NCBI RefSeq assembly: GCF_018361265.1
Contig: NZ_JAFLNH010000002.1
Coordinates: 711,760-775,759, forward strand
DNA from: Mycobacterium sp. SM1
GTDB taxonomy: Bacteria; Actinomycetota; Actinomycetes; Mycobacteriales; Mycobacteriaceae
Length of the DNA stretch: 64,000 nt
Direction of reading: 5' to 3'
The position numbers and the translations under genes were made by a program. Below are positions 17,041 through 26,958 of the stretch, piece by piece. The notes under the pieces were generated by a model that was not told the origin of the DNA, made no database searches, and saw only the letters and a program-made list of their open reading frames with translations. Numbering within the stretch: the stretch's first letter is position 1; every line of letters starts with the position of its first letter.

Positions 17041-17346
17041 ATGGACGTCAAGCGCCTGGCCGCCGCGGCGGCAATCGCCATCGGCGCCAGCACATCTGCA
17101 CTGGCGGCGGGGCTGGCCGACGCCGCCCGGTCGGACCCGCCCCCGGCGTGCCCAGACTGTCAACCGGACCCGGGTGGAGCGGGGAACGGTTCGCAGGGCA
17201 ATCCGCCTCCGGCGCCCCCATGTAACCCAGCGCTCCAACCCCGGCATGTTGGGCCGGGAAACCCCAGAGGCGGCGGTGGGCAGCCGTCCTACCCGCAGCC
17301 TCGGTGCCCACCCGCGCCGGCCGGGTCCGTTGAACCGGGAGCATGA
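17041..17346 (+). CDS. Small secreted proline-rich protein
   Basis: 101 aa. The N-terminus MDVKRLAAAAAIAIGASTSALA is a plausible signal peptide with ALA cleavage. The rest is dominated by Pro and Gly with four Cys residues (CPDC, PPCNP, PRCPP). GAAGGGAA precedes the ATG by about 9 nt. It resembles the many small Pro-rich exported proteins of mycobacteria; function unknown. Confidence 0.65.
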   Translation: MDVKRLAAAAAIAIGASTSALAAGLADAARSDPPPACPDCQPDPGGAGNGSQGNPPPAPPCNPALQPRHVGPGNPRGGGGQPSYPQPRCPPAPAGSVEPGA

Positions 17347-17792
17347 ACGTGTGCGATGCCGGCGCCACGCCCGCACGCCACCGGCCGCAAACGGGCGGCG
17401 CCAGATCGGCCGCTTTCGCACACAGTTCGCCTCGAGCCATGATGGCGCAAGCCTATTTCGTAAGTAACGGCGGGGCGGTCGAGTAGGTCGCCAACGCTGC
17501 GTTCCCGAGTCGGGCAGGTTTTGGGCAGCTTGCGGCGCCTCGGCGGCAACGCCTGCGCAGATCGCGTCGGCCAATTTCCGGTGGGTGTCGCGAATTGTCA
17601 AGCACCTGAGACAACTCAGCTCCGTTTGTCGGGTGGCCCGCTCTGCGACCTGCGGCCCATTGCATGGCCCGGACTGGCTGCGCATGCGGCGGTGCGGCGA
17701 AAGTTCCAAGCGATCGGCACCGACGAGGTGCAACCGATTCCGATCAGCTCACCGGGTTCGTGGCGCGGCCAACGTCGCTGCCGGCCTGGCGG
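17347..17792. other. Intergenic region without recognisable gene
   Basis: About 446 bases between the small secreted protein and the end of the split K+ channel gene. No family motif, tRNA or strong hairpin was seen. Confidence 0.5.
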
Positions 17793-19109
17793 TCACCCGG
17801 CCGCCGGCGCGGGCAGCCGCTCGCCGCTGTCAGCCTCCGGTTCGGACGCCCGTCCCTGGCGCAGCGTCGCCAGCAGCTCGCGGTAGGGGCCGACCAGATA
17901 CACCGTGTCACCCGCGCTGAGCCGGGTGCCGCGGCGGGGGTGCAACGTGACATCGTTGTAGCCCCGGGTGATTGCGATGACACGGATTTTTGTGGACAAC
18001 CCGGGAATCGGCCGCCCGTCGAGCTCGCTGCCCTCGGCCACATGCATTGCGCCCACCATAAAAGAGCTTTGCCCCACCGAAAACGTCCCCAGCACCTGCA
18101 GGCCCATCGCCGCGCCGATGAACCACGGTGCGGCCAGCTCGTCGGTCGAGCGGACATTTTCGAAGCCGAACCGCTGCGCCACCGCGAAGCCAAGGGTGCG
18201 GTCATACACGCGCAACACCAGCGGAACGTCGGTGCGGTCGACCTTATGCAGCGCCCCGGGCACCAGCATCTCGAGCAACACGATCCCGGTCTCGATGTTG
18301 ATCATGTCGTCGCGGGTCAGCACCGCTACCGCGCGGGCACGGTCCACACGGGCCAATTCCAGCGTCGAGTCCAGCGTCGCGTCCCCGAAGATCACCGGCA
18401 CGTCGAGCTCGGCCGCCGACTCCAGGAACCGGTTGGTCTCGTCGCGCTCGATCACCGCCACGTCGTATCCGGCGGTGGTCAGCTCGGTGACGACGCGCAT
18501 GCCGAGCGGGCTCAGCCCGACGACGATGATGTGGTTGCGCAGGTGACGCGCGCGCCGGCTTCCGGCCGACCGCACGAAACGGCGCGAGAGCAAAAGGTCG
18601 GCGATGAACGCGACCAGCAAAGCGGTGGTGGTCACACCGGCGAACATCATCATCGCGGCGTACAGCCGCAGCCAGGTGGGCTGCTGCAGGAAGCTGTAGT
18701 CGCCGTAGCCGGTCGTGGTGATCGTCTCGGTGCTGAAATACAACGCGTCCACCCACGTCATCCCCGGAGGGCGCCGGTAGGCGAAGCGCAACAGGATTGT
18801 CGAGCCGATCAGCAGGATCAGCACCGAGGCCATCACGGGATAAAACACCGGGTTGAGCTCGTCGGGCAGGATGCGCGCGGCGTCGAGCATGCGCCTCAGC
18901 CACAGCCGCCGCACGCGTGTCGCGGCAGGTGGCTTGACCGTAATGCCACGCTCGGCCAGTTCTTCGGAGGTGCCGATCACGGCGGTCCAGTCGCCGGCGC
19001 GCACCGACTCATCTGGTCCAGGACAGGGCACCACCTCGCCGGGAGTGGCGGAGTTCTCGCCGCGGATCACAGCGGTGGCGTCCCAATCGCGGTGTAAAAG
19101 TTCGGGCAT
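17793..19109 (-). pseudogene. RCK/K+ channel gene, 3' part separated by IS256-family insertion
   Basis: 438-codon open frame holding the larger part of a potassium channel. The first ~10 codons (MPELLHRDWDA) come from the insertion sequence; native sequence resumes at VIRGENSATPG. Then follow the end of a TrkA-C-like domain, a membrane helix (VMASVLILLIGSTILLRF), the pore loop with selectivity filter TTGYGDYS, a second helix, and a NAD-binding RCK domain (HIIVVGLSPLGMRVVTEL). A final TrkA-C domain closes it. Read with the fragment at 20567-21021 it gives RCK-channel-RCK. The IS may supply a start codon, so a truncated channel could still be made. Confidence 0.88.
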
Positions 19110-20566
19110 AGATTCCGCTCACTTGCGATTGTGATTTTAGGCGATGGCGCCGACAGCATCGGCCGGCGCCGCTTCGGTTTCGGCGCGTACTTCCGAATTT
19201 CGTTGCGGCAGTTTGGTCGGTGGGTCATGCAACGACCTTCGCAGGTCCTGTAGTAGCCGTAGCCCGGCCGGTGTCATGGTGAACCCGCGCCAGCCGGCCG
19301 AGGCGCGGTCGAGTACGGCCCACACCAGCTTCAGGCAGGAGTGCTCGCCGGGCAGTCGGCCGATGACCTTGACTCGGCGGCGGGTCTCCCCGAAGGTCCG
19401 CTCGATGAAATTGGAGTGGCGCACCCGGGCCCAATGCTCCCGTGGGAACCGCAGGTAGACCGTCAGCGAGTCACGGTCATCAAGCAGACACCGCACCGCC
19501 GCCGGATACGAGTCGCGCCAACGCTTGGCGAACGCGTCGATCCTGTTGTGCACGTAGGTGACCGCGTCGCGGCCAGGCGCGATGTTCTCGGGCACATCGA
19601 AGATCGCCCAGTAGTCGGCCTTCACCTCGGCTTGGGCGTTTTTGGGCACTTTGGCAAGGATGTTTCTGGCGCGATGCACCAGACACCGCTGGCGCAGCGC
19701 GGCACCCATGCTGCGCTCCACCGCTCCGATCAACCCCGGTGCGCCGTCGCTGATCACCAGCAGCGGGCACGCCAGCCCGCGCTCGCCGAGCCCGCGCAAA
19801 AACCCCTCCCAGGCATCCCCGGACTCACTGCAGGCGGCCTCCAGCCCGACGAACACCGGTTTGCCGTCGGTGTCGATGCCCCACGCCGCGAGCACCGGCT
19901 CGGCCGAGGCGTTGGCGTGGTACGTGAAATGGCTGCCGTCCAAAAACAGGTAGTCCAGCTCCACCTCGTCGAGGCGCCGACGGCTCCAGGACTCGAACTG
20001 GGTCTTGATGTCCTCGCAGACCCGCGACACCGTCGACTTCGACACCGCCGCGCCCTCGCCGAGCGCCTCGACCAAGGTGGCCTCCACGTCGCGGGTCGAC
20101 AACCCGCGCACGAACCCGGCGATCACCAGCGACTCCAGCGCGTTGGTCTTGGTCACCCCCGCGCCGAACAACTGGCTGGCGAACCGCTCGGTGGTGCCGC
20201 GCACCTTCGGCCGGTGCAGCGTGATCGGGCCGGCGGTCGTTTTGACCGTGGTCGGGCAATACCCGCTACGCATCCCAGCCCGCGGATCCTCGCTGGTAGC
20301 GGCCCGCTGGTAGCGATCCCGGCCCAAAAACGCGCTCACCTCGGCCTCCAACGCGCACTGCAGCAGTAGCTGCGCGCCCAACTGGGCCACCCGCTCGACT
20401 GCACGCGACAAATCCTCACCACCGGCGAACACCCCATCAATCTCTGCCTGCAACCGCTGCGCAGGCGATATCCTCTTCGACACGGACGTAGGCTCCTTTC
20501 CTCAGACTTCCCGTCTTGGAGGGAACCTACGTCCGAACCCTTTTACACCGCCGCAGGGACACGACC
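19074..20566 (-). mobile_element. IS256-family insertion sequence with 8-bp target duplication
   Basis: 1493-bp element. Ends are imperfect inverted repeats of about 27 bp, both reading inward as GGT...GTCCC...GCGGTGTAAAAG. Both sides are flanked by ATCACAGC (19066-19073 and 20567-20574), an 8-bp duplication typical of the family. Removing the element and one duplicate restores the reading frame of the interrupted channel gene. A second copy starts at 63306. Confidence 0.95.
19137..20483 (-). CDS. IS256-family transposase
   Basis: 448-aa mutator-type transposase with a DDE core: YLFLDGSHF, then LLVISDGAPGLIGAVE, then NFIERTFGETRRR carrying the Glu. The family's C/H segment RCLVHRARNILAKVP lies between the second Asp and the Glu. 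The frame is intact from MSKRISPAQRLQ to the stop inside the left end. The transposase of the partial copy at 63369 differs at only a few residues, for example ERSMGA here and ERTMGA there. Confidence 0.96.
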   Translation of the reverse strand: MSKRISPAQRLQAEIDGVFAGGEDLSRAVERVAQLGAQLLLQCALEAEVSAFLGRDRYQRAATSEDPRAGMRSGYCPTTVKTTAGPITLHRPKVRGTTERFASQLFGAGVTKTNALESLVIAGFVRGLSTRDVEATLVEALGEGAAVSKSTVSRVCEDIKTQFESWSRRRLDEVELDYLFLDGSHFTYHANASAEPVLAAWGIDTDGKPVFVGLEAACSESGDAWEGFLRGLGERGLACPLLVISDGAPGLIGAVERSMGAALRQRCLVHRARNILAKVPKNAQAEVKADYWAIFDVPENIAPGRDAVTYVHNRIDAFAKRWRDSYPAAVRCLLDDRDSLTVYLRFPREHWARVRHSNFIERTFGETRRRVKVIGRLPGEHSCLKLVWAVLDRASAGWRGFTMTPAGLRLLQDLRRSLHDPPTKLPQRNSEVRAETEAAPADAVGAIA

Positions 20567-21021
20567 ATCACAGCCACCGGTGCCAGGCCACCATAGATCT
20601 GGCGCAGCGTCGCATCCCGGGGCGCCTCGGCACCGGAGATGACGAACTCGACCCCGGCCGCCTTGAATGGGTGCGCGGTGTGCGCCAGACATGCCTCCAC
20701 GATCGCCGGCGCCGCGAGGTCGGCGACATCGAGGATCGCTCCGGGGCCGTTGTCTGCGGCCACCGCGGTGCGCAGCACGTCGTTGGCCAGCCGTGCCACC
20801 ACCCGAACGTCCGGGTTGGCTTTCCTTGCCAGCAAAGCGATTTCGAGATTTGCCGCGTCATCGTTCCCCACGCAGACGACGGCACTCGCGTTGGCAATCC
20901 CGGCCTTGGCGAGGTCAGCGGACGAGGTGAGCTTAACCACGCACGCACCGACGCTGTCCAGTTCTTCGATTATTGTCTTCGCCAGCGCGTCATCACCGCT
21001 GATGATTATGTGGCGCTGCAT
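20567..21021 (-). pseudogene. RCK/K+ channel gene, 5' part (N-terminal RCK domain)
   Basis: N-terminal part of the channel gene cut by the IS at 19074-20566. From MQRHIIISGDDALAKTIIEEL it shows a TrkA-N Rossmann fold: VVCVGNDDAANLEIALLARKANPDVRVVARL. It then ends at ATLRQIYGGLAPVAV, just where the other fragment resumes. Beyond that the frame runs through about 15 IS-derived codons to a stop at 20527. The frame is open upstream to 21132, but the extra residues look unrelated to the family. It would yield only a soluble nucleotide-binding domain. Confidence 0.85.
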
Positions 21022-21616
21022 ATTCCATGTGTCTCTGAGCAAAGTCGGCTGCGGCGCCACTCCTTTTCGCCATGCAACAATGGCTTTCTGTGTTGCGGCA
21101 TAGACACCCACTTCGGCTGACAATGGTGTCACGTATGCATAGGATTATCGAACACGGCGACACACTTTTCCACCGGAACACTGATGTGCCGCAGGCCGAG
21201 TCGCTTGCCGTCATTCAACTAGTTACGTGATTCGGTCCTGACGGGTTGTGTCTAGTCGCTGCGTAACAATCTCGACCCGAGGTCGTCACATAGATGAAAT
21301 AATGAGAGCGTAACGAACAATTGAGTTAACTTGGCCGAGTTTACGTGGCCTGAGTCGGTGGTGCGTTCCCGCACGTTGGCCTGGACCAGCGGATGGCACG
21401 GGGATGAGGAAATGGGCCTGAATTGTGGGCCCTGCGCCCCTGGCTACCAATGGATCGGTGAGTCGTGGCGTCACGTGGCGGAGGTTCTGCAAGCTCAAGG
21501 CGGCTGGGAATGGAGTGGCCGTGAGTTTCGCTGGTCTGCGCCAGCCTTCCGTGGGGTTGCGAGCTGTTGCGTGTTGAGTGTAATTAAGTGTGCGTAAGTG
21601 TGTTTGAGTCGGTGTT
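21022..21616. other. Intergenic region between the split channel gene and IS607 remnant
   Basis: About 590 bases with no supported gene. It should contain the channel gene's promoter (on the minus strand) and the left end of the IS607 element. Just before the recombinase start there are close repeats of AAGTGTG (around 21585-21605), possibly part of that end. Confidence 0.45.
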
Positions 21617-22200
21617 GTGAATCTGGCGGATTGGGCTGAATCGGTTGGGGTGAACCGGCATACGGTGTATCGCTGGTTTCGGGAGGGAACGCTGCCAGTG
21701 CCTGCGGAGCGGGTGGGTCGGCTGATTTTGGTGCGCACGGCGCCGGCCGGCGGGGGCGCGGCTGTGGTGTGGTGATCTATGCTCGGGTGTCCAGTCATGA
21801 TCAGCGCGCCGATTTGGATCGCCAGGTGGCCCGGTTGACGGCGTGGGTGACCGAGCAGGATTTGGCGGTGGGGCAGGTCGTTGTGGAGGTGGGGCCGGGT
21901 GTGAATGGCAAACGCCCGAAGTTACGCCGGATCTTGTCGGGCCCGGATGCGAAGGTCATTGTTGTGGAGCATCGCGACCGGTTGGCCCGCTTCGGGGTGG
22001 AGCATCTGGAGGCGGCGTTGGCTGCGCAGGGCCGGCGGATCGTGGTGGCCGACCCCGGCGAGACCACCGATGATCTGGTGCGCGACATGATCGAAGTCCT
22101 CACATCGATGTGCGCCCGGCTGTATGGGCGGCGCGGGGCGCGTAACCGGGCGATGCGCGCGGTGACGGCCACCAAACAGGGACCGGGCCAGGCGGCATGA
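21617..22200 (+). pseudogene. IS607-type serine recombinase TnpA, frameshifted
   Basis: IS607 TnpA normally is one protein: a MerR-like DNA-binding domain followed by a small serine recombinase. Here the first frame (GTG 21617) encodes LADWAESVGVNRHTVYRWFREGTLPVPA and runs into TGG-TGA at 21770. The recombinase continues in another frame from 21769: VIYARVSSHDQRADLDRQV, with the catalytic Ser in ARVSS, then VEHRDRLARFGVEHLE. The break is in a GTGGTGTGGTG run, consistent with slippage. The stop overlaps tnpB by ATGA. Confidence 0.85.
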
Positions 22201-23779
22201 TCGTCGGGATGCGCACCCGGGCGCAGGCCGCGAAGGTGGCCGCGGCCACCGGCGGGGCGCATCTGGCTGGTAAGCCGAAACCCGATGGGAAACCGGGGTT
22301 GTCGCGGTATGTCGATGTGGGTGACGATTTCGGGGTGCACCGGGCGGCGGTGGAGTCGGTGTTGGTGCTGTTCGGCCTTGATGGCGGTGACGCCGAGGGT
22401 TTCGCCCAGATGGGCTGCCCGGGTGCGCCGTTGCCGACCGGCTGGGCGGTGACGGCAGCGAAGTTCGAGGTGCGGTGGCCCTCCGACCCGGAGCGGGCGG
22501 GGTTGGTGCGTTCGCATTTCGGCGCTCGCCGCAAGGCGTTCAACTGGGGCCTGGCCCAGGTGAAAGCTGACCTGGACGCGAAAGCTGTTGATTCGGGCCG
22601 TGAGTCGGTGGGTTGGGATCTGGGGTCGCTGCGCTGGGCGTGGAACCGCGCCGAGGATGAGGTGGCGCCGTGGTGGGCGGACAATTCCAAGGAGGCCTAC
22701 TCCTTAGGGCTGGCGGATCTGGCGCGGGCGCTGGAGAACTGGTCGGCCAGCCGCAACGGCACCAGGCGGGGCCGCCGGGTAGGGGTTCCGCGGTTCAAAT
22801 CCGCGCGCCGCGACCCGGGGCGGGTGCGGTTCACCACCGGAACGATGCGGGTAGAAGCCGACCGTCGCAGCATCACCGTGCCGGTGATCGGCGCGCTAAG
22901 GAGAACACCCGCCGGGTGCAACGGCATGTCGCTTCTGGCCGCGCCCGCATTGTGAACATGACGCTCTCGCAGCGCTGGGGCCGGTTGTTCGTCTCGATCA
23001 GCTACGCACTGCGCACCCCGGCCACCGCGCCGACGGTGGTCGGGCCGACCACGGTCGCCGGGGTGGATCTTGGGGTGCGCACGTTGGCCACCGTGGCCAC
23101 CCTCGACACCGCCACCGGCGCTGAAACTGTTGTCGAGTATCCAAATCCGGCTCCGTTGAAAGCCACGCTTGCTGCGCGGCGGCGGGCCGGACGTGAACTT
23201 TCTCGCCGCATTCCCGGATCGCGCGGGCACCGGGCAGCGAAAGCCAAGCTGTCCCGCCTAGACCGCCGATGCGTGTACCTGCGGCGAGAAGCCGCCCATC
23301 AGCTCACCACCGAGCTGGCAAGCGGTTATGGCCACATCGTGATCGACGACCTCCACGTGGCCGCGATGAAACGCAGGATGCGACGACGCGCCTACCGGCG
23401 CGCCGTCTCTGCTGCGGCGATGGGTGTGATCAGGCCGATGCTGGCCGACAAGACCACCCGTTACGGCACAGTGTTGACGGTGGCGGATCGGTGGTTGCCG
23501 TCCAGCCAGATCCATCACGGCTGCACCACACCCGACGGCAGCCCGTGCCGGCTGATCGGCAAAGGACGCATCGACAACTTGCTGGTGTGTCCGCGCACTG
23601 GTGAGGTCGTCGACCGCGATCGCAACGCCGCGCTTAATCTCCGTGACTGGCCGGGTAACGACGCCAGTTGTGGTCCAGTAGGGACGACGGCGCATCGGTA
23701 CCCAGGCCAACCACACCGGTGGTTGGTACCGGCCATGGCGCAGACACCCGACCATCCGGTGCTCGCGAAGCATCCCTAA
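22197..23779 (+). pseudogene. tnpB: TnpB RNA-guided nuclease gene of IS607 type, frameshifted
   Basis: TnpB-family gene read in two frames. The first runs 22197-22955 (VRSHFGARRKAFNWGLAQVK ... VGVPRFKSARRDPGRVRF). The second frame takes over near 22900 and continues to 23779 (NMTLSQRWGRLFVSISYAL ... VAGVDLGVRTLATVA ... DRDRNAALNLRDWP). RuvC positions: Asp in GVDLG, then IVIDDLHV where most TnpB proteins have Glu, then Asp in DRDRNAA. Of the usual zinc-ribbon Cys pairs only partial traces remain (HHGC, VCPRTG). Probably inactive unless the shift is bypassed. Confidence 0.82.
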
Positions 23780-23781
23780 GA

Positions 23782-23797
23782 CCCCGCCCACGCGGGG
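23782..23797 (+). terminator. Hairpin just after tnpB
   Basis: CCCCGC-CCAC-GCGGGG, a 6-bp GC stem starting 3 bases after the tnpB stop. TnpB elements carry their guide (omega) RNA around the 3' end, so this hairpin could be part of that RNA rather than a terminator. Confidence 0.5.
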
Positions 23798-23964
23798 CCG
23801 GACGCGACGAGATGGTAGGCCAGAGCAGGTGGTCAGGCCATTCGCTTCTTGGCGGTTGACTGCGGGTTCTCGGGGGAAGCACCAGCGGCAGCCGTCGGTG
23901 GGGTTAGCATTCGCCTCACGAACGTCGAGGCGATCCTGCGCTAAGAACTTAAGGCGGTCCACCG

Positions 23965-25596
23965 ATGCACAGCACCATGCAGAGCCACCCGTTGACGATC
24001 ACAGCCATCCTCAAATACGCCACCGGCGTCCACGGGGAGCGCACGGTCACCACCGCGACCGGTGACGGCTACCGCTCCTGTAGCTACCGGGAGCTGGGCC
24101 AGCAAGTGGCGCAGTTGGCGCACGCGTTGCGCCGCATCGGTATCACCGGGGACGAGCGCGTCGCCACGTTCATGTGGAACAACACCGGACACCTGACGGC
24201 ATATCTGGCGGTGCCGGCGATGGGCGCGGTCCTGCACACCCTCAACATCCGGCTGTTCCCCGACCAGATCGCCTACGTCGCCAACGAGGCCGAAGACCAG
24301 GTGGTCCTCGTCGATACCTCGCTGGCCGCCCTGCTTGCGCCGATCTTGCCCCGGATGGACACCGTGCGCACCGTGATCGCGGTCGGGGAGGGAGACCCGG
24401 CGCCGCTGCGCGAGTCGGGCAAGGCGGTGCTGCGCTACGCCGAAGCCATCGAGGGCGAGCCCACGGAGTTCGCCTGGCCGCAGATCGACGAGGATTCCGC
24501 GGCGGCGATGTGCTACACCAGCGGAACCACCGGCCACCCCAAAGGGGTGGTCTATAGTCATCGTTCGAGCTATCTGCACGCCATGGCGGCCTGCACCGCA
24601 AACGGTATCGGGATTGGCTGCAGTGACCGCGTGCTGCCGGTGGTGCCGATGTTCCATGCCAACGCGTGGGGACTGCCGTATGCGGCGTTGATGGCGGGCG
24701 CGGACCTGGTGCTCCCCGACCGCCACCTGGACGCCAGATCACTGGTTGCGTTGATCGAGAATCTGCGGCCCACCGTGGCGGGTGCGGTGCCCACCATCTG
24801 GAACGATGTGCTGCACTATCTGGATAAGGATCCGGGCCATGACCTCTCGTCGCTGCGGTCGGTTGCCTGCGGAGGCTCGGCGGTTCCGGTGTCGCTGATG
24901 CGCGCCTTCGAGGAGAAGCACGGCGTCCAGATCCGCCAGGCGTGGGGGATGACCGAAACGTCGCCGCTGGCCGCCATCGCGTGGCCGCCGCCGGGAACCC
25001 CGGAAGACCAGCACTGGGCATTCCGCGCCACCCAGGGCCGGCCGGTGTGCGGCGTGGAGGCCCGGATTGTCGACGACGACGACAACGTGCTGCCGAATGA
25101 CGGGGTTGCCGTTGGCGAGTTGGAGGTTCGCGGCCCGTGGGTCACCGGGTCCTACTACAAGGGGCACGATGAGTCCAAGTTCAAATCGGGATGGTTGCGC
25201 ACCGGTGATGTAGGCCGCATCGACGAGTACGGTTTCATCACGCTGACCGACCGCGCCAAAGACGTGATCAAGTCCGGCGGTGAGTGGATCTCGTCGGTCG
25301 AGCTGGAGAATTGGCTGGTAGCACATCCGGACGTGGTCGAGGCCGCCGTGGTCGGGGTTCCCGACGAGCGCTGGCAGGAACGCCCGCTGGCCGCCGTCGT
25401 CGTCCGGGAAGGCGCGTCGGTCGCCGCCGATCAGCTGCGACGCTTTCTGGCCGATAAGGTCGCTCGGTGGTGGCTGCCGGAGCGATGGACATTCGTAGAC
25501 GAGATTCCCCGCACCAGCGTCGGCAAGTACGACAAGAAGACCATCCGCTCGCGTTACGCCCAGAACCGCTATCAGGTGATCGAGGTGCGTGACTGA
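23965..25596 (+). CDS. fadD14: Medium/long-chain fatty acid-CoA ligase FadD14
   Basis: 543-aa acyl-adenylate-forming enzyme that activates fatty acids to acyl-CoA. Motifs: AMP-binding P-loop YTSGTTGHPKGV, then VPMFHANAWGLPY, QAWGMTETSP, the GWLRTGDVGRID hinge region and the catalytic Lys in SVGKYDKKTIRSRY. The length equals FadD14 of H37Rv (Rv1058). This gene marks the return to H37Rv synteny after the accessory stretch. An in-frame ATG five codons later is an alternative start. Confidence 0.93.
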   Translation: MHSTMQSHPLTITAILKYATGVHGERTVTTATGDGYRSCSYRELGQQVAQLAHALRRIGITGDERVATFMWNNTGHLTAYLAVPAMGAVLHTLNIRLFPDQIAYVANEAEDQVVLVDTSLAALLAPILPRMDTVRTVIAVGEGDPAPLRESGKAVLRYAEAIEGEPTEFAWPQIDEDSAAAMCYTSGTTGHPKGVVYSHRSSYLHAMAACTANGIGIGCSDRVLPVVPMFHANAWGLPYAALMAGADLVLPDRHLDARSLVALIENLRPTVAGAVPTIWNDVLHYLDKDPGHDLSSLRSVACGGSAVPVSLMRAFEEKHGVQIRQAWGMTETSPLAAIAWPPPGTPEDQHWAFRATQGRPVCGVEARIVDDDDNVLPNDGVAVGELEVRGPWVTGSYYKGHDESKFKSGWLRTGDVGRIDEYGFITLTDRAKDVIKSGGEWISSVELENWLVAHPDVVEAAVVGVPDERWQERPLAAVVVREGASVAADQLRRFLADKVARWWLPERWTFVDEIPRTSVGKYDKKTIRSRYAQNRYQVIEVRD

Positions 25597-25612
25597 GCGC
25601 GACGATGACAAC

Positions 25613-25644
25613 CGCACGAGCCTTCGGGCGCACGAGCCTTCGGG
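25613..25644. repeat. Perfect 16-bp tandem duplication
   Basis: CGCACGAGCCTTCGGG occurs twice head-to-tail (25613-25628, 25629-25644), 16 bases after the fadD14 stop in the convergent gap before the patatin gene. Confidence 0.9.
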
Positions 25645-25711
25645 TCGGCCACCGGCCCGGCCCGGATGCGGCGCCTCACCGCCGCACCGCCGCATTGGCG
25701 GTTCCGGGCGC

Positions 25712-26809
25712 CTAAGTTTCGAGCGCGGTCGGTGCAGCCTCTTCCGTCCCGGTTTCCAGTGTGTCCAGGGCACGCGCGGCCAGCATCCGGCCCGCGGCGA
25801 TCACCTCTGCCGCGCGGTGAAAATCCAGGCTGCGGCATGTCGAACGCGGGATCTCGATCAGCACATCGGGCGGGTAGGCGGCCAGCGTATGACGCGCCAG
25901 TGCGGCCTGGGCGATGTCGATGGTGCGGTTCATCACCTCGAAGGTGCCCAGCTTAGGCACCTCGGCTTCTTCGACGTCGCCGGCCGGCTGCCCCACGTAC
26001 GCGGGAGCGGGCGCACCGTCGGATTCTGAATTCGACGCGCCGAACCGCTGTAGCATTGCCCGCGCCGTCGGTCGGTCCAGCAGTGACCGGGCGGCACTGA
26101 TGTCAAAAAGAGCAGAAGTGCTGCGCACCATGCGGTTTAGCCACTCCGAGGTGGCTTTGGGCTCTGTATCGCGGCTGCCGTGGGTTTCGGTGCCGCCCAG
26201 GCTGACCGCGATGGTGAGCGCCGCGCCGGCGGCCGCGATGGGCGCCATCGGCAATGGGTCGAGGATTCCGCCGTCGGCGAGCAGGCGTCCGTCGGTCGCG
26301 TAGGGGGCGATCACTCCGGGGATCGCAATCGAAGCCCGGATGGCCTCATCGAGCCGGCCGCGTTGCAGCCAGACCGACTTGCCGGCCAAAAGATCGGTCG
26401 CCACCGCGGTGAACGGGATCGGTAAGCGCTCGATGGTGACCGTGCCGAGAATGTCGTGCACCGCGTCCAGGATTTTTTCGGCGCGCAGCACCCCCGCCGC
26501 TGTGATGGAGGGGTCGAGGAGCCGCAGGATCGCCCGCTGCGTCAACGACCGCGCCCACTCGCTGAACTCGTCGAGTTTCCCCGCCGCGTACAGGCCACCG
26601 ACCAACGCGCCCATCGAGGAACCGGCGATCCCGACTATGCGGTAGCCGCGCTCACGGAGCTCGGTTATCACCCCGATGTGGGCGTACCCGCGAGCACCGC
26701 CGCTGCCCAGTGCCAGCGCCACCCGGGTCGGCGCGGGCCGGCCCACCCGACCGGCGTTGAGCCGCAATACGCCGCGTCCGGGCAATGGCTCGCCCACAAA
26801 GCTGCCCAT
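25712..26809 (-). CDS. Patatin-like phospholipase (Rv1063c-like)
   Basis: 365-aa protein of the patatin/RssA family, a Ser-Asp dyad lipid hydrolase. It has the oxyanion segment LGSGGARGYAHIGV, the nucleophile elbow GIAGSSMGALVGGLY (GxSxG) and the catalytic Asp in LADGGILDPLP. Length and position agree with Rv1063c. The C-terminal quarter (after about residue 275) is less conserved and acidic. It converges with fadD14. Confidence 0.92.
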   Translation of the reverse strand: MGSFVGEPLPGRGVLRLNAGRVGRPAPTRVALALGSGGARGYAHIGVITELRERGYRIVGIAGSSMGALVGGLYAAGKLDEFSEWARSLTQRAILRLLDPSITAAGVLRAEKILDAVHDILGTVTIERLPIPFTAVATDLLAGKSVWLQRGRLDEAIRASIAIPGVIAPYATDGRLLADGGILDPLPMAPIAAAGAALTIAVSLGGTETHGSRDTEPKATSEWLNRMVRSTSALFDISAARSLLDRPTARAMLQRFGASNSESDGAPAPAYVGQPAGDVEEAEVPKLGTFEVMNRTIDIAQAALARHTLAAYPPDVLIEIPRSTCRSLDFHRAAEVIAAGRMLAARALDTLETGTEEAAPTALET

Positions 26810-26958
26810 AAAGCCATTGTGCGCGCCGGGTGGAAGCGGCCTGGTCAGCGTCCTCGGGGCGCATCGAAGCCGTCTCCAGCGCGCCCCGGCCCGGCCACAA
26901 GCCCCAGCCGTGGCCGACGGCCGGCCGGTGCTGCTGTGGCGCCAGGCGTCCCGGGCCC

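Larger units (their letters stand above)
21617..23800 (+). mobile_element. IS607-family element (tnpA + tnpB), decayed
   Basis: The coupled tnpA and tnpB order and the serine-type recombinase define the IS607 family. Exact ends cannot be placed because IS607 elements lack inverted repeats; a hairpin lies right after tnpB at 23782-23797. Both genes carry a frameshift, so autonomous movement is unlikely. Confidence 0.75.

Noticed and set aside
16510..17733. A 407-codon open frame on the minus strand across the gap after the glycosyltransferase gene
   Set aside because: It covers the 5' end of the glycosyltransferase in another frame, is rich in Arg and Cys, and has no motif; it is a base-composition shadow.
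21331..21597. An 88-codon plus-strand frame before the IS607 recombinase
   Set aside because: No recognisable family, no ribosome binding site and it lies in DNA with decayed element ends; not reported as a gene.
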